Assembly (NCBI GenBank): GCA_044450465.1
Contig: JBIOJB010000010.1
Coordinates: 1 to 42,174, forward strand
DNA: 42,174 nt
Source: JBIOJB01 sp044450465
Lineage (GTDB): Bacteria; Chloroflexota; Dormibacteria; Dormibacterales; Dormibacteraceae
Direction: 5' to 3'
Shown here: piece after piece, positions 14,749 to 23,516 of the stretch
Layout: every line of letters starts with the position of its first letter
Numbering within the stretch: the first letter of the stretch is position 1
The notes under the pieces: model-generated
Seen by the model: only the letters and a program-made list of their open reading frames with translations
What the model was told of the DNA's origin: nothing
The model's database searches: none
Translations under genes and position numbers: made by a program

Positions 14749-16158
14749 TTAAGAGACCGTTACACCGGCCTCCTTTATGAATGCGCCGGACCTCATGGGT
14801 GAAGAAAAAGCTGCGGAGACCGACTCCGCAAGCGTCCGGACCTCGATGACTTCGAGGCCGGATGGCCGGCCGGCTCTGCCGCCCGCCGGAATCAACGCGC
14901 GCGTGAGGCCATGACGCGCCGCTTCTTGAAGGCGGCGCTCGAGCTGACCAACACGGCGCACCTCGCCCGCCAACCCCAGCTCACCGATCACAACCAGGCC
15001 GTCCGGCAGGGGCCTGTTGTTCTGGTTGCTGACGATCGACAGGGCGAGACCGAGATCGGCGGCCGGCTCGGTCACCCGAACGCCGCCCGCCACGTTGACG
15101 AAAATGTCCGACTTGCCGAATTTGTAGTCGAGCCGCTTCTCCAGGACCGCGACGACCATGTGCAGGCGGTTGATGTCGATTCCGTTGGCAATCCTGCGGA
15201 CCATCGAGTTCTCGGTTGAGTTGACGAGGCTCTGGATCTCCACGAGCAGAGGTCGAGTGCCCTCGAGAGCCGCCACCACCGACGTGCCCGGGGAGGCCGT
15301 CGGGCTCGAGCCGAGCAGGAGGGCGGAGGGATCCGAGACCTCTTCGAGGCCGGTCTCGCCCATCGCGAACACGCCAATCTCCTCGGCCGAGCCGAACCTG
15401 TTCTTCATGGCTCGCAGGATGCGAAGCTCCTGCCGGCGGTCACCCTCCAGGTACAGCACGGTGTCAACGATATGCTCCAGGACCCTCGGACCGGCAATCG
15501 AACCGTCTTTTGTTACGTGTCCAACGAGAAAGATCGGAACTCCGATCTCCTTGGCGAGGCGCATGAACCGGGCCGCCGACTCCCGAACCTGGGTGACGCT
15601 GCCGGCGCTGCCCTCGAAGCCGGCGTCTGTGATGGTTTGAATTGAGTCCACGATGGCGAGCTCGGGGACCTCGGCGCGAATCGAGTCGCAGACAGCGTCA
15701 AGATCGTTCTCCGCGAGAAGCAGGATCCCCGGCTGCAGGGCGCCCATGCGCTGCGCTCGCAGGCGGATCTGCTGCGCGGACTCCTCGCCTGAGACGTACA
15801 GGACCTTGGAGCCGGAGGCGCCCGCCACCTGGGCAGCCGCGTGCATCAGAAGCGTTGACTTGCCGACACCTGGTTCGCCGCCGATGAGAACGAGGCTCCC
15901 GGGCACGATCCCGCCGCCGAGCACGCGGTTCAATTCGTCCCAGGCCAGGACCCGGCGCGGCGCGGCGCTGGCGTCGACATCGCTGAGCGGCACGGCTTTC
16001 GCCGGCGGCGCGGTGCGCGACGACCGGCCAGGCGCTGACTTGCGTACCTGGAACTCTTGGAGCGTGTTCCAGGCCTGGCAGTGCGGACACTGGCCGGCCC
16101 ATCGCAGGCTCTCGCCACCGCACTCGGTGCACACGAAGGTGATCGTCGACTTGGTCAT
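14749..16158 (-). CDS. radA: DNA repair protein RadA
   Basis: RadA is a RecA-like, DnaB-type branch-migration helicase in recombinational repair. The 469 residues show a zinc finger (CTECGG and CPHC, Cys10/13/24/27), Walker A GGEPGVGKST, the RadA motif KNRFGSAEEIGVFAM, and a Lon-like C-terminal domain (VFVNVAGGVRVTEPAADLGLALS). Start is ATG at 16158. It lies immediately upstream of the PIN-TRAM gene and is likely cotranscribed with it. Confidence 0.96.
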   Translation of the reverse strand: MTKSTITFVCTECGGESLRWAGQCPHCQAWNTLQEFQVRKSAPGRSSRTAPPAKAVPLSDVDASAAPRRVLAWDELNRVLGGGIVPGSLVLIGGEPGVGKSTLLMHAAAQVAGASGSKVLYVSGEESAQQIRLRAQRMGALQPGILLLAENDLDAVCDSIRAEVPELAIVDSIQTITDAGFEGSAGSVTQVRESAARFMRLAKEIGVPIFLVGHVTKDGSIAGPRVLEHIVDTVLYLEGDRRQELRILRAMKNRFGSAEEIGVFAMGETGLEEVSDPSALLLGSSPTASPGTSVVAALEGTRPLLVEIQSLVNSTENSMVRRIANGIDINRLHMVVAVLEKRLDYKFGKSDIFVNVAGGVRVTEPAADLGLALSIVSNQNNRPLPDGLVVIGELGLAGEVRRVGQLERRLQEAARHGLTRALIPAGGRAGRPSGLEVIEVRTLAESVSAAFSSPMRSGAFIKEAGVTVS

Positions 16159-16290
16159 GGGGTTGACTACTCTCCCACCGATGAGCCCGTTTTACAACCT
16201 GCTGCGTACCTTTTTACGCCGGTCGGGCGTTGGGTCTTTCAATCGGAAAGGCGCCGCTCTGACTACCCCCGGGGCGGCGTCTCTCAAGAT

Positions 16291-16317
16291 GAGAGGAAAC
16301 CCGGATGGGTTCCTCTC
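16291..16317. repeat. Hairpin related to intergenic repeats A and B (copy C)
   Basis: GAGAGGAAACCC (16291-16302) pairs with GGGTTCCTCTC (16307-16317) across a 4-nt loop, with one bulged A. The core AACCCGGATGG matches copy B at 3784-3853, but the downstream half of that repeat is not conserved. It lies in the gap between the RDD gene and radA, again just downstream of a minus-strand stop. No clear T-tract follows. Confidence 0.5.
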
Positions 16318-16353
16318 GTGGCTCACCCTCCGGCATATGCCCGACGACGCTGC

Positions 16354-17151
16354 TTATTGGCCCTCCAGATTCGCCAGGTAGTCAAGGGCTGCGAGTGGTC
16401 CGTACTGCGCGAAGAGCTCGGGGGCGGCGGCGCTGAGGCTCTGCTGGACCTGGCCCGCCAGAGAGGCTCGGATCTCGAGCGAAAGCTGAGGCCTGCGCCT
16501 CGCATACGAGCTGACGAAGCGTCTGAGCTCGGGGTCGAGGCGACGCAAGAAAAGCTCCGCCTGGGTGGCGGCTGCGGGCGGCGCCTGGACAACCGCGCCG
16601 ACCGGTCCCGCTGCAGGAGGTGGCGGCGGCGGTCCCAGCCGTGCGCCAGGCAGCTGCCACAGCTGAATGGAATCCGAATCCTTGACCACGAGCGTGCCGG
16701 CGGCAAGGTCGCCGAGGCGCTTGCCCTTGCCGTTCGCAAACAGGACGACCGTACCGATCCCATACCAGAAGGGCAGGAAGTCGGCGATGCGAACGATGTT
16801 GCGAATGCCGGCCTGGGTCAGGGTCAAGGGTTCGCCGCGATCCCCAACCGCCCTCAGGCGAAGGGCTTTCTTGCCGATCGTTTGACCGGACCAGAATGCC
16901 TCGCTCGTCCAGAAGTAGCCGAAGATGACTACGAAAGCTCCCAGCACCGCGATGACGATTCCGACAGTGACGGAGGCCGCGACTCCGAGCGCGAATGCCA
17001 CGACCAGCACGCCGGCCAGGATCACGGTCACGATGAGAAGATCGATGAGCTGCGCCAGCGCGCGCGTTCCGAGGCCCGCCACCTGATAGCCGAAGGAGAC
17101 GCGCTCCGGCGTGGCGACGACCAGCTCCTCATCGGGAAGCGACCCGCCCAT
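16354..17151 (-). CDS. RDD family membrane protein
   Basis: Residues ~20-150 form an RDD domain with the arginine/aspartate motif TRALAQLIDLLIV, membrane segments (ILAGVLVVAFALG and IVIAVLGAFVVIFGYF), GQTIGKKALRLRAV and GKRLGDLAAGTLVV. A proline-rich linker leads to a soluble Ala-rich tail of about 75 residues. I place the start at the ATG at 17151 (265 aa), leaving a 44-bp divergent promoter region; an in-frame GTG at 17193 would almost touch the neighbouring start. RDD proteins are often transporters or partners of MoxR clusters. Together with the divergent SpoIIM-like gene and the DUF58/MoxR operon it forms that cluster. Confidence 0.85.
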   Translation of the reverse strand: MGGSLPDEELVVATPERVSFGYQVAGLGTRALAQLIDLLIVTVILAGVLVVAFALGVAASVTVGIVIAVLGAFVVIFGYFWTSEAFWSGQTIGKKALRLRAVGDRGEPLTLTQAGIRNIVRIADFLPFWYGIGTVVLFANGKGKRLGDLAAGTLVVKDSDSIQLWQLPGARLGPPPPPPAAGPVGAVVQAPPAAATQAELFLRRLDPELRRFVSSYARRRPQLSLEIRASLAGQVQQSLSAAAPELFAQYGPLAALDYLANLEGQ

Positions 17152-17195
17152 CTGTCCGGTATTTTGCGTGCTGTGCGTGCGGTGAGCCTCCACGT

Positions 17196-18161
17196 ATGAG
17201 AGCTGAAGAATTCGTCAATCTGAGACGCGACGATTGGAACCGCCTGGAGGACCTGCTGGCGAGGGGAGGCGGCGGCAAGTTCGGCGGCCTTTCGCCGGCG
17301 CAGGTCGTGACCATGGCCTCGCTCTATCGCCGGGCGACGGCGGATCTTGCGCGCGCCCAGCGCGATTGGGCCGGCGAACCGGTGCATCGGTATCTCAATG
17401 GCCTGGTCGCGCGCGGCCATGGCCTGGTCTACCGGCGGGGCGGCGGGGTGCGAAGACGGATCGCAACCTTCTATCTGGAGACGCTCCCACGGACCTACCG
17501 GGAGGCCTGGCCGTACCTGCTCGCGTCGGCCGCCATGCTCTTCCTGCCTGCCTTCGTTGCGTACTTCGTGGTACTGGCGAACCCGGACGCCGCCTACGCG
17601 ATCGTGCCGCAGAGCGTGATCGACTCGGTGCACCACCACCAGCTCTGGACGCAGATTCCGCCCGACGAGCGGGTCGCCGATGCCGCCGCGATCAGTGCGA
17701 ACAACATCCTGGTGTCGATGATCGCGTTTGCCCTCGGTGTCCTGTTCGGCCTTCCGGTGATCTGGGTGCTCATCACGAACGGCCTCTCGATTGGCGGCGT
17801 GTTCGGCTTGACCCAGTCGGCCGGGCTGGCGGGCGGCCTCTTCGACTTCGTCATCGGCCACGGGGTGCTGGAGCTGTCGATCGTGGTGACGGCAGGCAGC
17901 GCCGGATTGATGATGGGGTGGTCCCTCATCTCACCCGGCAACCGCAAGCGCTCCGACGCCCTTGTGATGGCCACGCGGCGGGCCTTCACGTTGCTGGTCG
18001 GGCTCGCCCCACTCCTGCTGATCGCAGGGACCATTGAGGGCAATGTTTCACCTTCTGATGCGCCCTTCGTCGTCAAGGTTGTGATCGGCCTGACCACCGG
18101 AGCGCTGCTCTACTCGTACCTGATCCTCGCTGGTCGGCGACCGCGGCGCACCTCAGAGTAA
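17196..18161 (+). CDS. SpoIIM-like (stage II sporulation protein M family) membrane protein
   Basis: The 321-residue protein starts with a soluble helical region (EEFVNLRRDDWNRLEDLL, SLYRRATADLARAQ) and has about five membrane segments from residue ~105. The family core is SANNILVSMIAFALGVLFG with GHGVLELSIVVTAGSAGL. Despite the name, there is no sign of sporulation here; this subfamily typically accompanies MoxR, DUF58, RDD and DUF4129 proteins. Start is ATG at 17196, and the 3' end overlaps DUF58 by nine bases tail to tail. Confidence 0.88.
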   Translation: MRAEEFVNLRRDDWNRLEDLLARGGGGKFGGLSPAQVVTMASLYRRATADLARAQRDWAGEPVHRYLNGLVARGHGLVYRRGGGVRRRIATFYLETLPRTYREAWPYLLASAAMLFLPAFVAYFVVLANPDAAYAIVPQSVIDSVHHHQLWTQIPPDERVADAAAISANNILVSMIAFALGVLFGLPVIWVLITNGLSIGGVFGLTQSAGLAGGLFDFVIGHGVLELSIVVTAGSAGLMMGWSLISPGNRKRSDALVMATRRAFTLLVGLAPLLLIAGTIEGNVSPSDAPFVVKVVIGLTTGALLYSYLILAGRRPRRTSE

Positions 18162-19490
18162 GGAGCGCTCCTTCAACTCGAGGTAGCGCTCGACCAGGGC
18201 CGGTGAGAGCCGGCCGGCGACGACGTCGAGACCAAGCACGCCCCCGCGCCGGAGCACCTCGAAGCTCTCACGCCGGCTGGCCGTGAACTCCTCAGCGGCC
18301 GCCCATTCGTATGCTTGCGCGCTTGTCCCGACGGGTGTTTCACGCGCGGCGAGGACCGCTGGATCCGACATCGCCACCACCAGCACGAGGTGGCGAGCCG
18401 CAAGCCGCAGGCAGTGAGCCAGAAGCTCCTTGGACGCCTGCGGATCCTGGACGTCTGTGAGGACCACGATCATCGAGCGCCGGCCGATTCGCAGCGCGAG
18501 ATTCGTCATCGCGTGGCCGAAGTCCGGTTCGACGGACTCGGCCTTGACTGAGTAGAGCGCCTCCGTGATCCGGCGCAGCTGGGCGCTCCCGCGCTCAGGC
18601 TTGATGAAACCGGTAACCCGGTCGTCAAAGGTCATCAGGCCGACCCTGTCACCGTAGGCCTGCGCGACCCAGGCCAACATCAGGGTTGCGTTGACCGCGT
18701 AGTCGAGCTTGTCGAGCGCGCCGGCGGGCGCCGTCATGAGACGCCCGCAATCGAGGGCGATCATCACTTGCTGGCCTCGCTCGGCCTCGACCTCGACCAC
18801 GACCGGGCGGTCACGTCTTGCGGTGGCCGTCCAGCTCACGCGCCTGAAGTCGTCTCCTCGGACGTAATCGCGCAGACCCGCGAACGCGGTCGACGCGCCG
18901 GGGGGTCTGGCGTGGCGAAGGCCCGCCGTGGCGCGCAGCCCGCGACGTAGAGACAGCTGGATTCGCTTGATGGCGACGACGTTTGGAAACACCGCCGCCT
19001 CAGTCGTGGATTGAAGCCACACCTGCCGCCGCCACCAGCCGCGGTCGCGCCCCACCTGCACGTCCACGCGACTGAAGTTGTATGCACCTCTCTTCGGAGA
19101 GCGGACCTGGTACGCGACTCGAAGGCTTCCCGTGGCATCGAAGCGTCCGGCGATCTCTCTCGGCCGTGCGCTCAGCTCGGCGGGTGCATGGTCCGCGACC
19201 CTGGCCGGCAGCCCGGCTGCTGCACGGTTCTCAATTTCCACCACGACCTCTTCGTGCTCGCCGAGTGAAAACGGATCCGGAACTGAGCGATGCACGAGAA
19301 AGCCTGAGGGACCTGGGAGCAATGCGAGATCACGCGTCACCACGATCACCAGCGCCGCGTGGTACGCAACGGCCACGAGGCCGATGACAGGCGAGACCAC
19401 GGCGAGCGCGATAAGGCAGGCTCCGAGAGCGATTGCCCAGAGGAGCCGGGGCTGGGGTGCCAGCCCCCGGGCCCAGCGCAGGGTCTTCAG
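18153..19490 (-). CDS. DUF58 (VWA-like) protein, probable CTG start
   Basis: The 445-residue protein has two N-terminal membrane segments (LLWAIALGACLIALAVVSP and IGLVAVAYHAALVIVV). A long extracytoplasmic-type beta domain follows, then the DUF58 motif LRDYVRGDDFRRVSWTATAR and a VWA-like region with MIALDCGRLM and MIVVLTDVQDP. The frame remains open upstream to 19880, but that part is inside moxR in another frame and looks non-coding. No ATG, GTG or TTG precedes the first membrane helix, and the CTG at 19490 overlaps the MoxR TGA as CTGA. It is probably a MoxR client or partner. Confidence 0.82.
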   Translation of the reverse strand: MKTLRWARGLAPQPRLLWAIALGACLIALAVVSPVIGLVAVAYHAALVIVVTRDLALLPGPSGFLVHRSVPDPFSLGEHEEVVVEIENRAAAGLPARVADHAPAELSARPREIAGRFDATGSLRVAYQVRSPKRGAYNFSRVDVQVGRDRGWWRRQVWLQSTTEAAVFPNVVAIKRIQLSLRRGLRATAGLRHARPPGASTAFAGLRDYVRGDDFRRVSWTATARRDRPVVVEVEAERGQQVMIALDCGRLMTAPAGALDKLDYAVNATLMLAWVAQAYGDRVGLMTFDDRVTGFIKPERGSAQLRRITEALYSVKAESVEPDFGHAMTNLALRIGRRSMIVVLTDVQDPQASKELLAHCLRLAARHLVLVVAMSDPAVLAARETPVGTSAQAYEWAAAEEFTASRRESFEVLRRGGVLGLDVVAGRLSPALVERYLELKERSLL

Positions 19491-20452
19491 CGCGGCGGCA
19501 CCACGCGACTGGCCACGGCGTCGAGCACGCTGTCCGGCGTCTGGCCGCCGACCTCGGCCTCGGGCCGGAGGATGAGCCGGTGCCGGAATGCAGGCGCCAG
19601 CAACGCCTTCACGTGATCCGGGGTTACGAAATCCTGGCCTTCGAAGGCGGCGTAAGCGCGAGCGGCAAGCATCAGCAGGACCTCGGCTCGAGTGCTGGCG
19701 CCGAGCGCGACCTCTGGGGCGGTCCTGGTCGCTGACGCCAGGTCGACGACGTACTTCCTGATCTTCTCGTCCAGCACGACCTGCCCGACGCGAGCGCGGC
19801 AGGCTGCGATGTCGCCAGGCCCAAGCACCGGCTCGACGCCCGCCTTCACCGGATCCCTGAGCTCGATCCCCGACTCCCATCGGCGCAGCACCTCCATCTC
19901 GTCGTCCGGGCCGGGGTAGTCGAGCCGCACCTTGAAGAGGAAGCGGTCCTGCTGCGCCTCGGGAAGGGGATACGTTCCTTCGTACTCGACTGGATTCTGG
20001 GTCGCCAATACGAAAAATGGTTCGGGCAGCATCAGCTGCTCGCCCTCGAGCGTAACTCCCCTTTCCTCCATGGCCTCGAGCAACGCCGACTGCACCTTGG
20101 CCGGGGCGCGGTTGATCTCGTCGGCGAGAAGGACGTTGGTGAAGATCGGCCCTTTTCTGAGCGCGAAGCTTCGGCTGGCCAGGTCGTATACGGAGGTCCC
20201 CACGATGTCGGCGGGCATCAGATCCGGAGTGAACTGGACGCGCCCGTACTCAAGCGCAAGCGCGCGGGCGATCGATTTGGCCAGGAGGGTTTTGCCCGTG
20301 CCGGGCACGCCCTCGAGAAGAACATGACCCTGCGCGACCAAAGCGATCGCGCACAGGCGTATCGCGACCTCCTGGCCGATGACGGTCTTGACCAGCTGCT
20401 CCCGCAACCTGGCGAAGAACTCGGGTGCCGATACGGGTGCGATGTCTTTCAT
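19487..20452 (-). CDS. MoxR family AAA+ ATPase
   Basis: The 321-residue protein contains Walker A GVPGTGKTLLAKS, Walker B VLLADEINRAPAKVQSALLEAM, sensor 1 FFVLATQNPVEYEGTYPLPEAQQDRF and the C-terminal lid domain. MoxR ATPases act as chaperones that assemble or activate VWA-containing complexes. The ATG at 20452 overlaps the DUF4350 stop as TGATG; an in-frame TTG lies three bases upstream. It ends in a four-base overlap with DUF58, its usual partner. Confidence 0.95.
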   Translation of the reverse strand: MKDIAPVSAPEFFARLREQLVKTVIGQEVAIRLCAIALVAQGHVLLEGVPGTGKTLLAKSIARALALEYGRVQFTPDLMPADIVGTSVYDLASRSFALRKGPIFTNVLLADEINRAPAKVQSALLEAMEERGVTLEGEQLMLPEPFFVLATQNPVEYEGTYPLPEAQQDRFLFKVRLDYPGPDDEMEVLRRWESGIELRDPVKAGVEPVLGPGDIAACRARVGQVVLDEKIRKYVVDLASATRTAPEVALGASTRAEVLLMLAARAYAAFEGQDFVTPDHVKALLAPAFRHRLILRPEAEVGGQTPDSVLDAVASRVVPPR

Positions 20453-21591
20453 CAAGACTCCCTGGTGGCGTCACCGCCACGATTTGTTTCGTTGACCGGA
20501 TAGGCGAGGTGGTGAAGACGCCGTGCGGCTTTGATCAATTCCCGGTCGGAACCGGCCGAGCTGTTCAGCTCGGACTCGGCCGAGGCCAGCTCGGCCGCCA
20601 GAGTGGGCGCTCGCATCCACAGAGCATTCCAGAACCGTTCGCGGGGCTGCACGGGAAGACCCGTCTGCTCGGCTACCCGCCGCTCGGTGGCGGCGGTCAG
20701 CAGCCCGAGCGTCATCGACCTCGCGCTCGACCGGCGCAGCATCTGCCCCACCGCCACCGACCATTCGACGTCGGAGCGTGCACTTTCCGCCGGCCGTGGG
20801 ATGAGAGGGCCGAACGCGCGACCTCGCAGGACCAGACCCGCGAAAACGGCGACGAGCAGCCAGACCAGGGCCGCCCCCCACGGCGTTGTGACCCACGGCT
20901 GCAGCCGGACGCTGCTGAGCACCAGACCGTGGTGATACTCATCGAAGGCAACCACGGCATTCGGCTGGACTGTCCCGAGCAGGTCGGCGAGGAACTGTCC
21001 GTTGTCCAGCTTTTCGAGGTACGCGTTGCACAGGACGAGCGGATCGGAGAGCACGATCACCTTTCCGGAACCGACCGGCTGCTCGTAGCCGGTGACCGCG
21101 CCTCCACCGGTGCGAAGGATCGGCACCTGGCCGGGCGCCGGGTCCAGCGCCATGAGGAAGCCGGCGCCGGCGACCTGGTTCACGCCGTCAATGACCGGGT
21201 TCCCCACCTCGCCACTGCTCGGAACGTAGCCGGTCAGCCTGGTCACGCTGAGCGCGCTGTCCAGCTCGCGGTCGCCGGACTCGGAGGCATAGACGAGCGT
21301 TCCACCCGACCTGACCCAGTCGACGGTCTGCGCAGCCTCGTCGGGCGAATACGAGGCCGGCGTGAAAACGAACATGAGGCTCGGCGGCGCCGGGGGGCTG
21401 AAATTGCCGGCGATCTGATCCACCGGGTGGCCCATCGCCTGGGCGAAAAGGCGAGCCGCCGACGTGCCGTTCGCGGCGTCGCTGCTCGAGCCGTGCTCAG
21501 GGGAGTCGGACGCCGGCTGAGCGACGTAAGCCGCCAGGGCGACGAGGATGGCGACAACTCCGCCGAGAATCCACCCGCGTGCGCCTCTCAA
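20452..21591 (-). CDS. DUF4350-domain membrane protein
   Basis: The 379 residues begin with a membrane anchor (GWILGGVVAILVALAAYVA) followed by a GATase-like extracytoplasmic domain typical of DUF4350: TSAARLFAQAMGHPV, VDWVRSGGTLVYASE, GSGKVIVLSDPLVLCNAYL and FDEYHHGL. A second membrane helix is at WGAALVWLLVAVFAGLVL, and a soluble helical tail follows. Start is TTG at 21591, overlapping the DUF4129 stop as TTGA. The role is unknown; the gene belongs with the MoxR cluster. Confidence 0.85.
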   Translation of the reverse strand: MRGARGWILGGVVAILVALAAYVAQPASDSPEHGSSSDAANGTSAARLFAQAMGHPVDQIAGNFSPPAPPSLMFVFTPASYSPDEAAQTVDWVRSGGTLVYASESGDRELDSALSVTRLTGYVPSSGEVGNPVIDGVNQVAGAGFLMALDPAPGQVPILRTGGGAVTGYEQPVGSGKVIVLSDPLVLCNAYLEKLDNGQFLADLLGTVQPNAVVAFDEYHHGLVLSSVRLQPWVTTPWGAALVWLLVAVFAGLVLRGRAFGPLIPRPAESARSDVEWSVAVGQMLRRSSARSMTLGLLTAATERRVAEQTGLPVQPRERFWNALWMRAPTLAAELASAESELNSSAGSDRELIKAARRLHHLAYPVNETNRGGDATRES

Positions 21592-22532
21592 GCGGCAACC
21601 TCCGCCGGCTTGCGGAACGGCGCCGCGACGCGAGCCGCGGCGTCGTAGGTCGGAGAATCGACCCCTCGCCCGCCGTAGACCGCCGCCTCGAACGGGATGA
21701 GGAGCGGCCTGAGCCGTTCGGCTTCCGGGGCCCGCTGGAAGATCTCGCGCACGGTGAGCGGGCTGCCCTCCCAGGTTCTCTCACCGGCGAGCGTCGCAGC
21801 CACGCCCGCACACAGCGCACGAATCGCGCCCACCCGATCGCCGGCCGCTGACAGGTGGTCGGCCTCGGCGAAATAGTCCGCCGGTGGTCGCGGGCCGAGC
21901 GGCGCGGCAGCGCTGACCACCTCGCCGAGCCGGCCGCGGGTGGACCGAAACACGACGACAGCCACCACGATGACCACGACCGCGCCGAGCGCCGCGAGAT
22001 ACCAGAGGGGGATCGGCGGCGCACCGGCTCCACCCAGAACGGCGCGGAGCAGCTCGGCGATCCGGTCCTGAATCCACTGCCGGAGCCGGTCGAGAGGCGA
22101 AGGCGCCCGGTGCAGCGCGTCATACCTGCTCATCGAGAGCACGTCGTGCAAGCGCTGCCGGGCGACGGCGGGATCCGCCGTTTGAGCCGGCTGGCCGAGG
22201 GCGGCGAGCAGAGCAAGCAGGCGCGATTGCGCGTCGGTGTAGTCGGGCGGCCTGCGGGTCAGGTCCGCGGAGATCTCCGGCTGGCTCCGGCCGACGCCCG
22301 ATTGAAGATCTGCCAGCGCACGGGCTGCCGGCCCGGGATCATTGGGCGCTGCGGATCTGATGTCGCCGTATGCCGTCTCGACCGCCTGCCTGTACGAGGT
22401 CGCAGAAGATGTGTCCGCAGCGACAGGCGTGGCGAAGACGAGCCCGACCGCCACTCCGGCAAGGGTCATGGGGGCGAGCACGCGAGCCAATCCCATCACG
22501 CCCGCACCCGCATGGGGACGGTGCGAGCTCAA
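21588..22532 (-). CDS. DUF4129-domain membrane protein
   Basis: The 314-residue protein has an N-terminal signal-like segment (LAPMTLAGVAVGLVFATPVAA), a predicted extracytoplasmic helical region, a membrane helix (YLAALGAVVVIVVAVVVF) and a C-terminal DUF4129 domain (DYFAEADHLSAAGDRVGAIRAL, GSPLTVREI, FEAAVYGG). Start is TTG at 22532, overlapping the upstream stop as TTGA; an ATG twelve codons later is also possible. DUF4129 is found in transglutaminase-like proteins and MoxR clusters. Confidence 0.85.
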   Translation of the reverse strand: MSSHRPHAGAGVMGLARVLAPMTLAGVAVGLVFATPVAADTSSATSYRQAVETAYGDIRSAAPNDPGPAARALADLQSGVGRSQPEISADLTRRPPDYTDAQSRLLALLAALGQPAQTADPAVARQRLHDVLSMSRYDALHRAPSPLDRLRQWIQDRIAELLRAVLGGAGAPPIPLWYLAALGAVVVIVVAVVVFRSTRGRLGEVVSAAAPLGPRPPADYFAEADHLSAAGDRVGAIRALCAGVAATLAGERTWEGSPLTVREIFQRAPEAERLRPLLIPFEAAVYGGRGVDSPTYDAAARVAAPFRKPAEVAA

Positions 22533-23446
22533 ACGGCCGGGGCCGGGGGCAGCACGCGCTGCGCAAGCTGAAACAGATCCAGACCTTCACGCCTCACCCG
22601 GAGGTCGAAGTAGATCAGGACGATGAGGATCTGGAAGGCCGGATTGACCAGCGACTGAACCAGCACCCTCGCACCGGTCGCCACGGCAGCGACGACCGCC
22701 GAGGCGGCAAAGATCCCGATCAGGCCCTCGGCGAGGCCGGCGAAAGCGCTCAGGGCCAGGTTGACGAACAGGATGATGATGAACATCAGAAACAGGATCA
22801 AGAAGGTGCGCCACCAACTGCCCTGGACCAGGTGCCGGCTGCGTCCCATCGCCGCACCCAGGCCCGCGTTTTCGATGAACATGATCGGGATCACCGCCAC
22901 CCAACCGACCCCGATCCAGATCCACAAGGGGAACAGACAGAAGAGGATGCCCATCCCGACGAAGAGCGCCAGGTACCCAAGGATCTGGAAGTACCTGCCG
23001 AGCACTCCCCTGATCACGCCGGCGGCGGTAACCGCCCGGCCCTGGGCGGCTTCGCCCGCCGCGTAGGTCACTGCGCCATAGAGGAAGGGCGCCAGCGCCA
23101 CCTCGATGAGCAGGGCGATCAGCTCCGCCGCCAGCACGCCTTCCAGGCGACCCAGGTCGACCGGCTGAGCCGGCGTGGCGAGCTGCGTGAACATGTCGAG
23201 GGCCGAGAAGGACAGATAGCCGGCGAGGACAGCCTGCGGGATCGCGAGGATGACCGAGATGCCGGCGAACAGGGCAAAGTTCCGGCGGTAGATGCGAAAG
23301 GTCTCGTCCAGGAGGTCGCCGACTTCCAGAGGGCGGAGGCGCAGTGGGACAGGGCCGCTCAAGGCTCGCACCATTGTCATCAACTGAAGCCGCCGGCGTT
23401 GCCCTAGGCCGGATTTACTCCGGCCGAAATCAAGGCGCTCCGTCAT
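22529..23446 (-). CDS. Multi-pass membrane protein (GPDPase-membrane-domain-like)
   Basis: About six membrane segments in 305 residues, after a basic N-terminus and the conserved-looking LEVGDLLDETFRIYRRNF. This resembles proteins with the glycerophosphodiesterase membrane domain, but no phosphodiesterase catalytic domain is present. I choose the ATG at 23446 because GGAGG lies seven bases upstream; the frame is open to 23488. It is the first gene of the overlapping series membrane protein-DUF4129-DUF4350-MoxR-DUF58. Function unknown. Confidence 0.78.
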   Translation of the reverse strand: MTERLDFGRSKSGLGQRRRLQLMTMVRALSGPVPLRLRPLEVGDLLDETFRIYRRNFALFAGISVILAIPQAVLAGYLSFSALDMFTQLATPAQPVDLGRLEGVLAAELIALLIEVALAPFLYGAVTYAAGEAAQGRAVTAAGVIRGVLGRYFQILGYLALFVGMGILFCLFPLWIWIGVGWVAVIPIMFIENAGLGAAMGRSRHLVQGSWWRTFLILFLMFIIILFVNLALSAFAGLAEGLIGIFAASAVVAAVATGARVLVQSLVNPAFQILIVLIYFDLRVRREGLDLFQLAQRVLPPAPAV

Positions 23447-23485
23447 CGAAACGCCTCCGGACAAGGTGTCACGGGGAGGGGGTAC

Positions 23486-23511
23486 CACGGGGGAGGCCTG
23501 CCTCCCCCGTG
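23486..23511 (-). terminator. Strong GC hairpin directly after clpC
   Basis: An 11-bp perfect stem (CACGGGGGAGG at 23486-23496 with CCTCCCCCGTG at 23501-23511) with a 4-nt loop begins five bases after the clpC stop. No T-tract follows on the minus strand, so it may be a Rho-assisted or partial terminator or an mRNA-stabilising structure before the DUF4129 operon. Confidence 0.5.
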
Positions 23512-23516
23512 CTTTG

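Noticed and set aside
16181..16381. 66-codon plus-strand ORF between radA and the RDD gene
   Set aside because: No ribosome-binding site, it overlaps the RDD 3' end, and it reads through the hairpin repeat; probably chance.
19491..19880. N-terminal extension of the DUF58 frame to an ATG at 19880
   Set aside because: It lies inside moxR in another frame and gives an Arg/Gly-rich sequence without family similarity.
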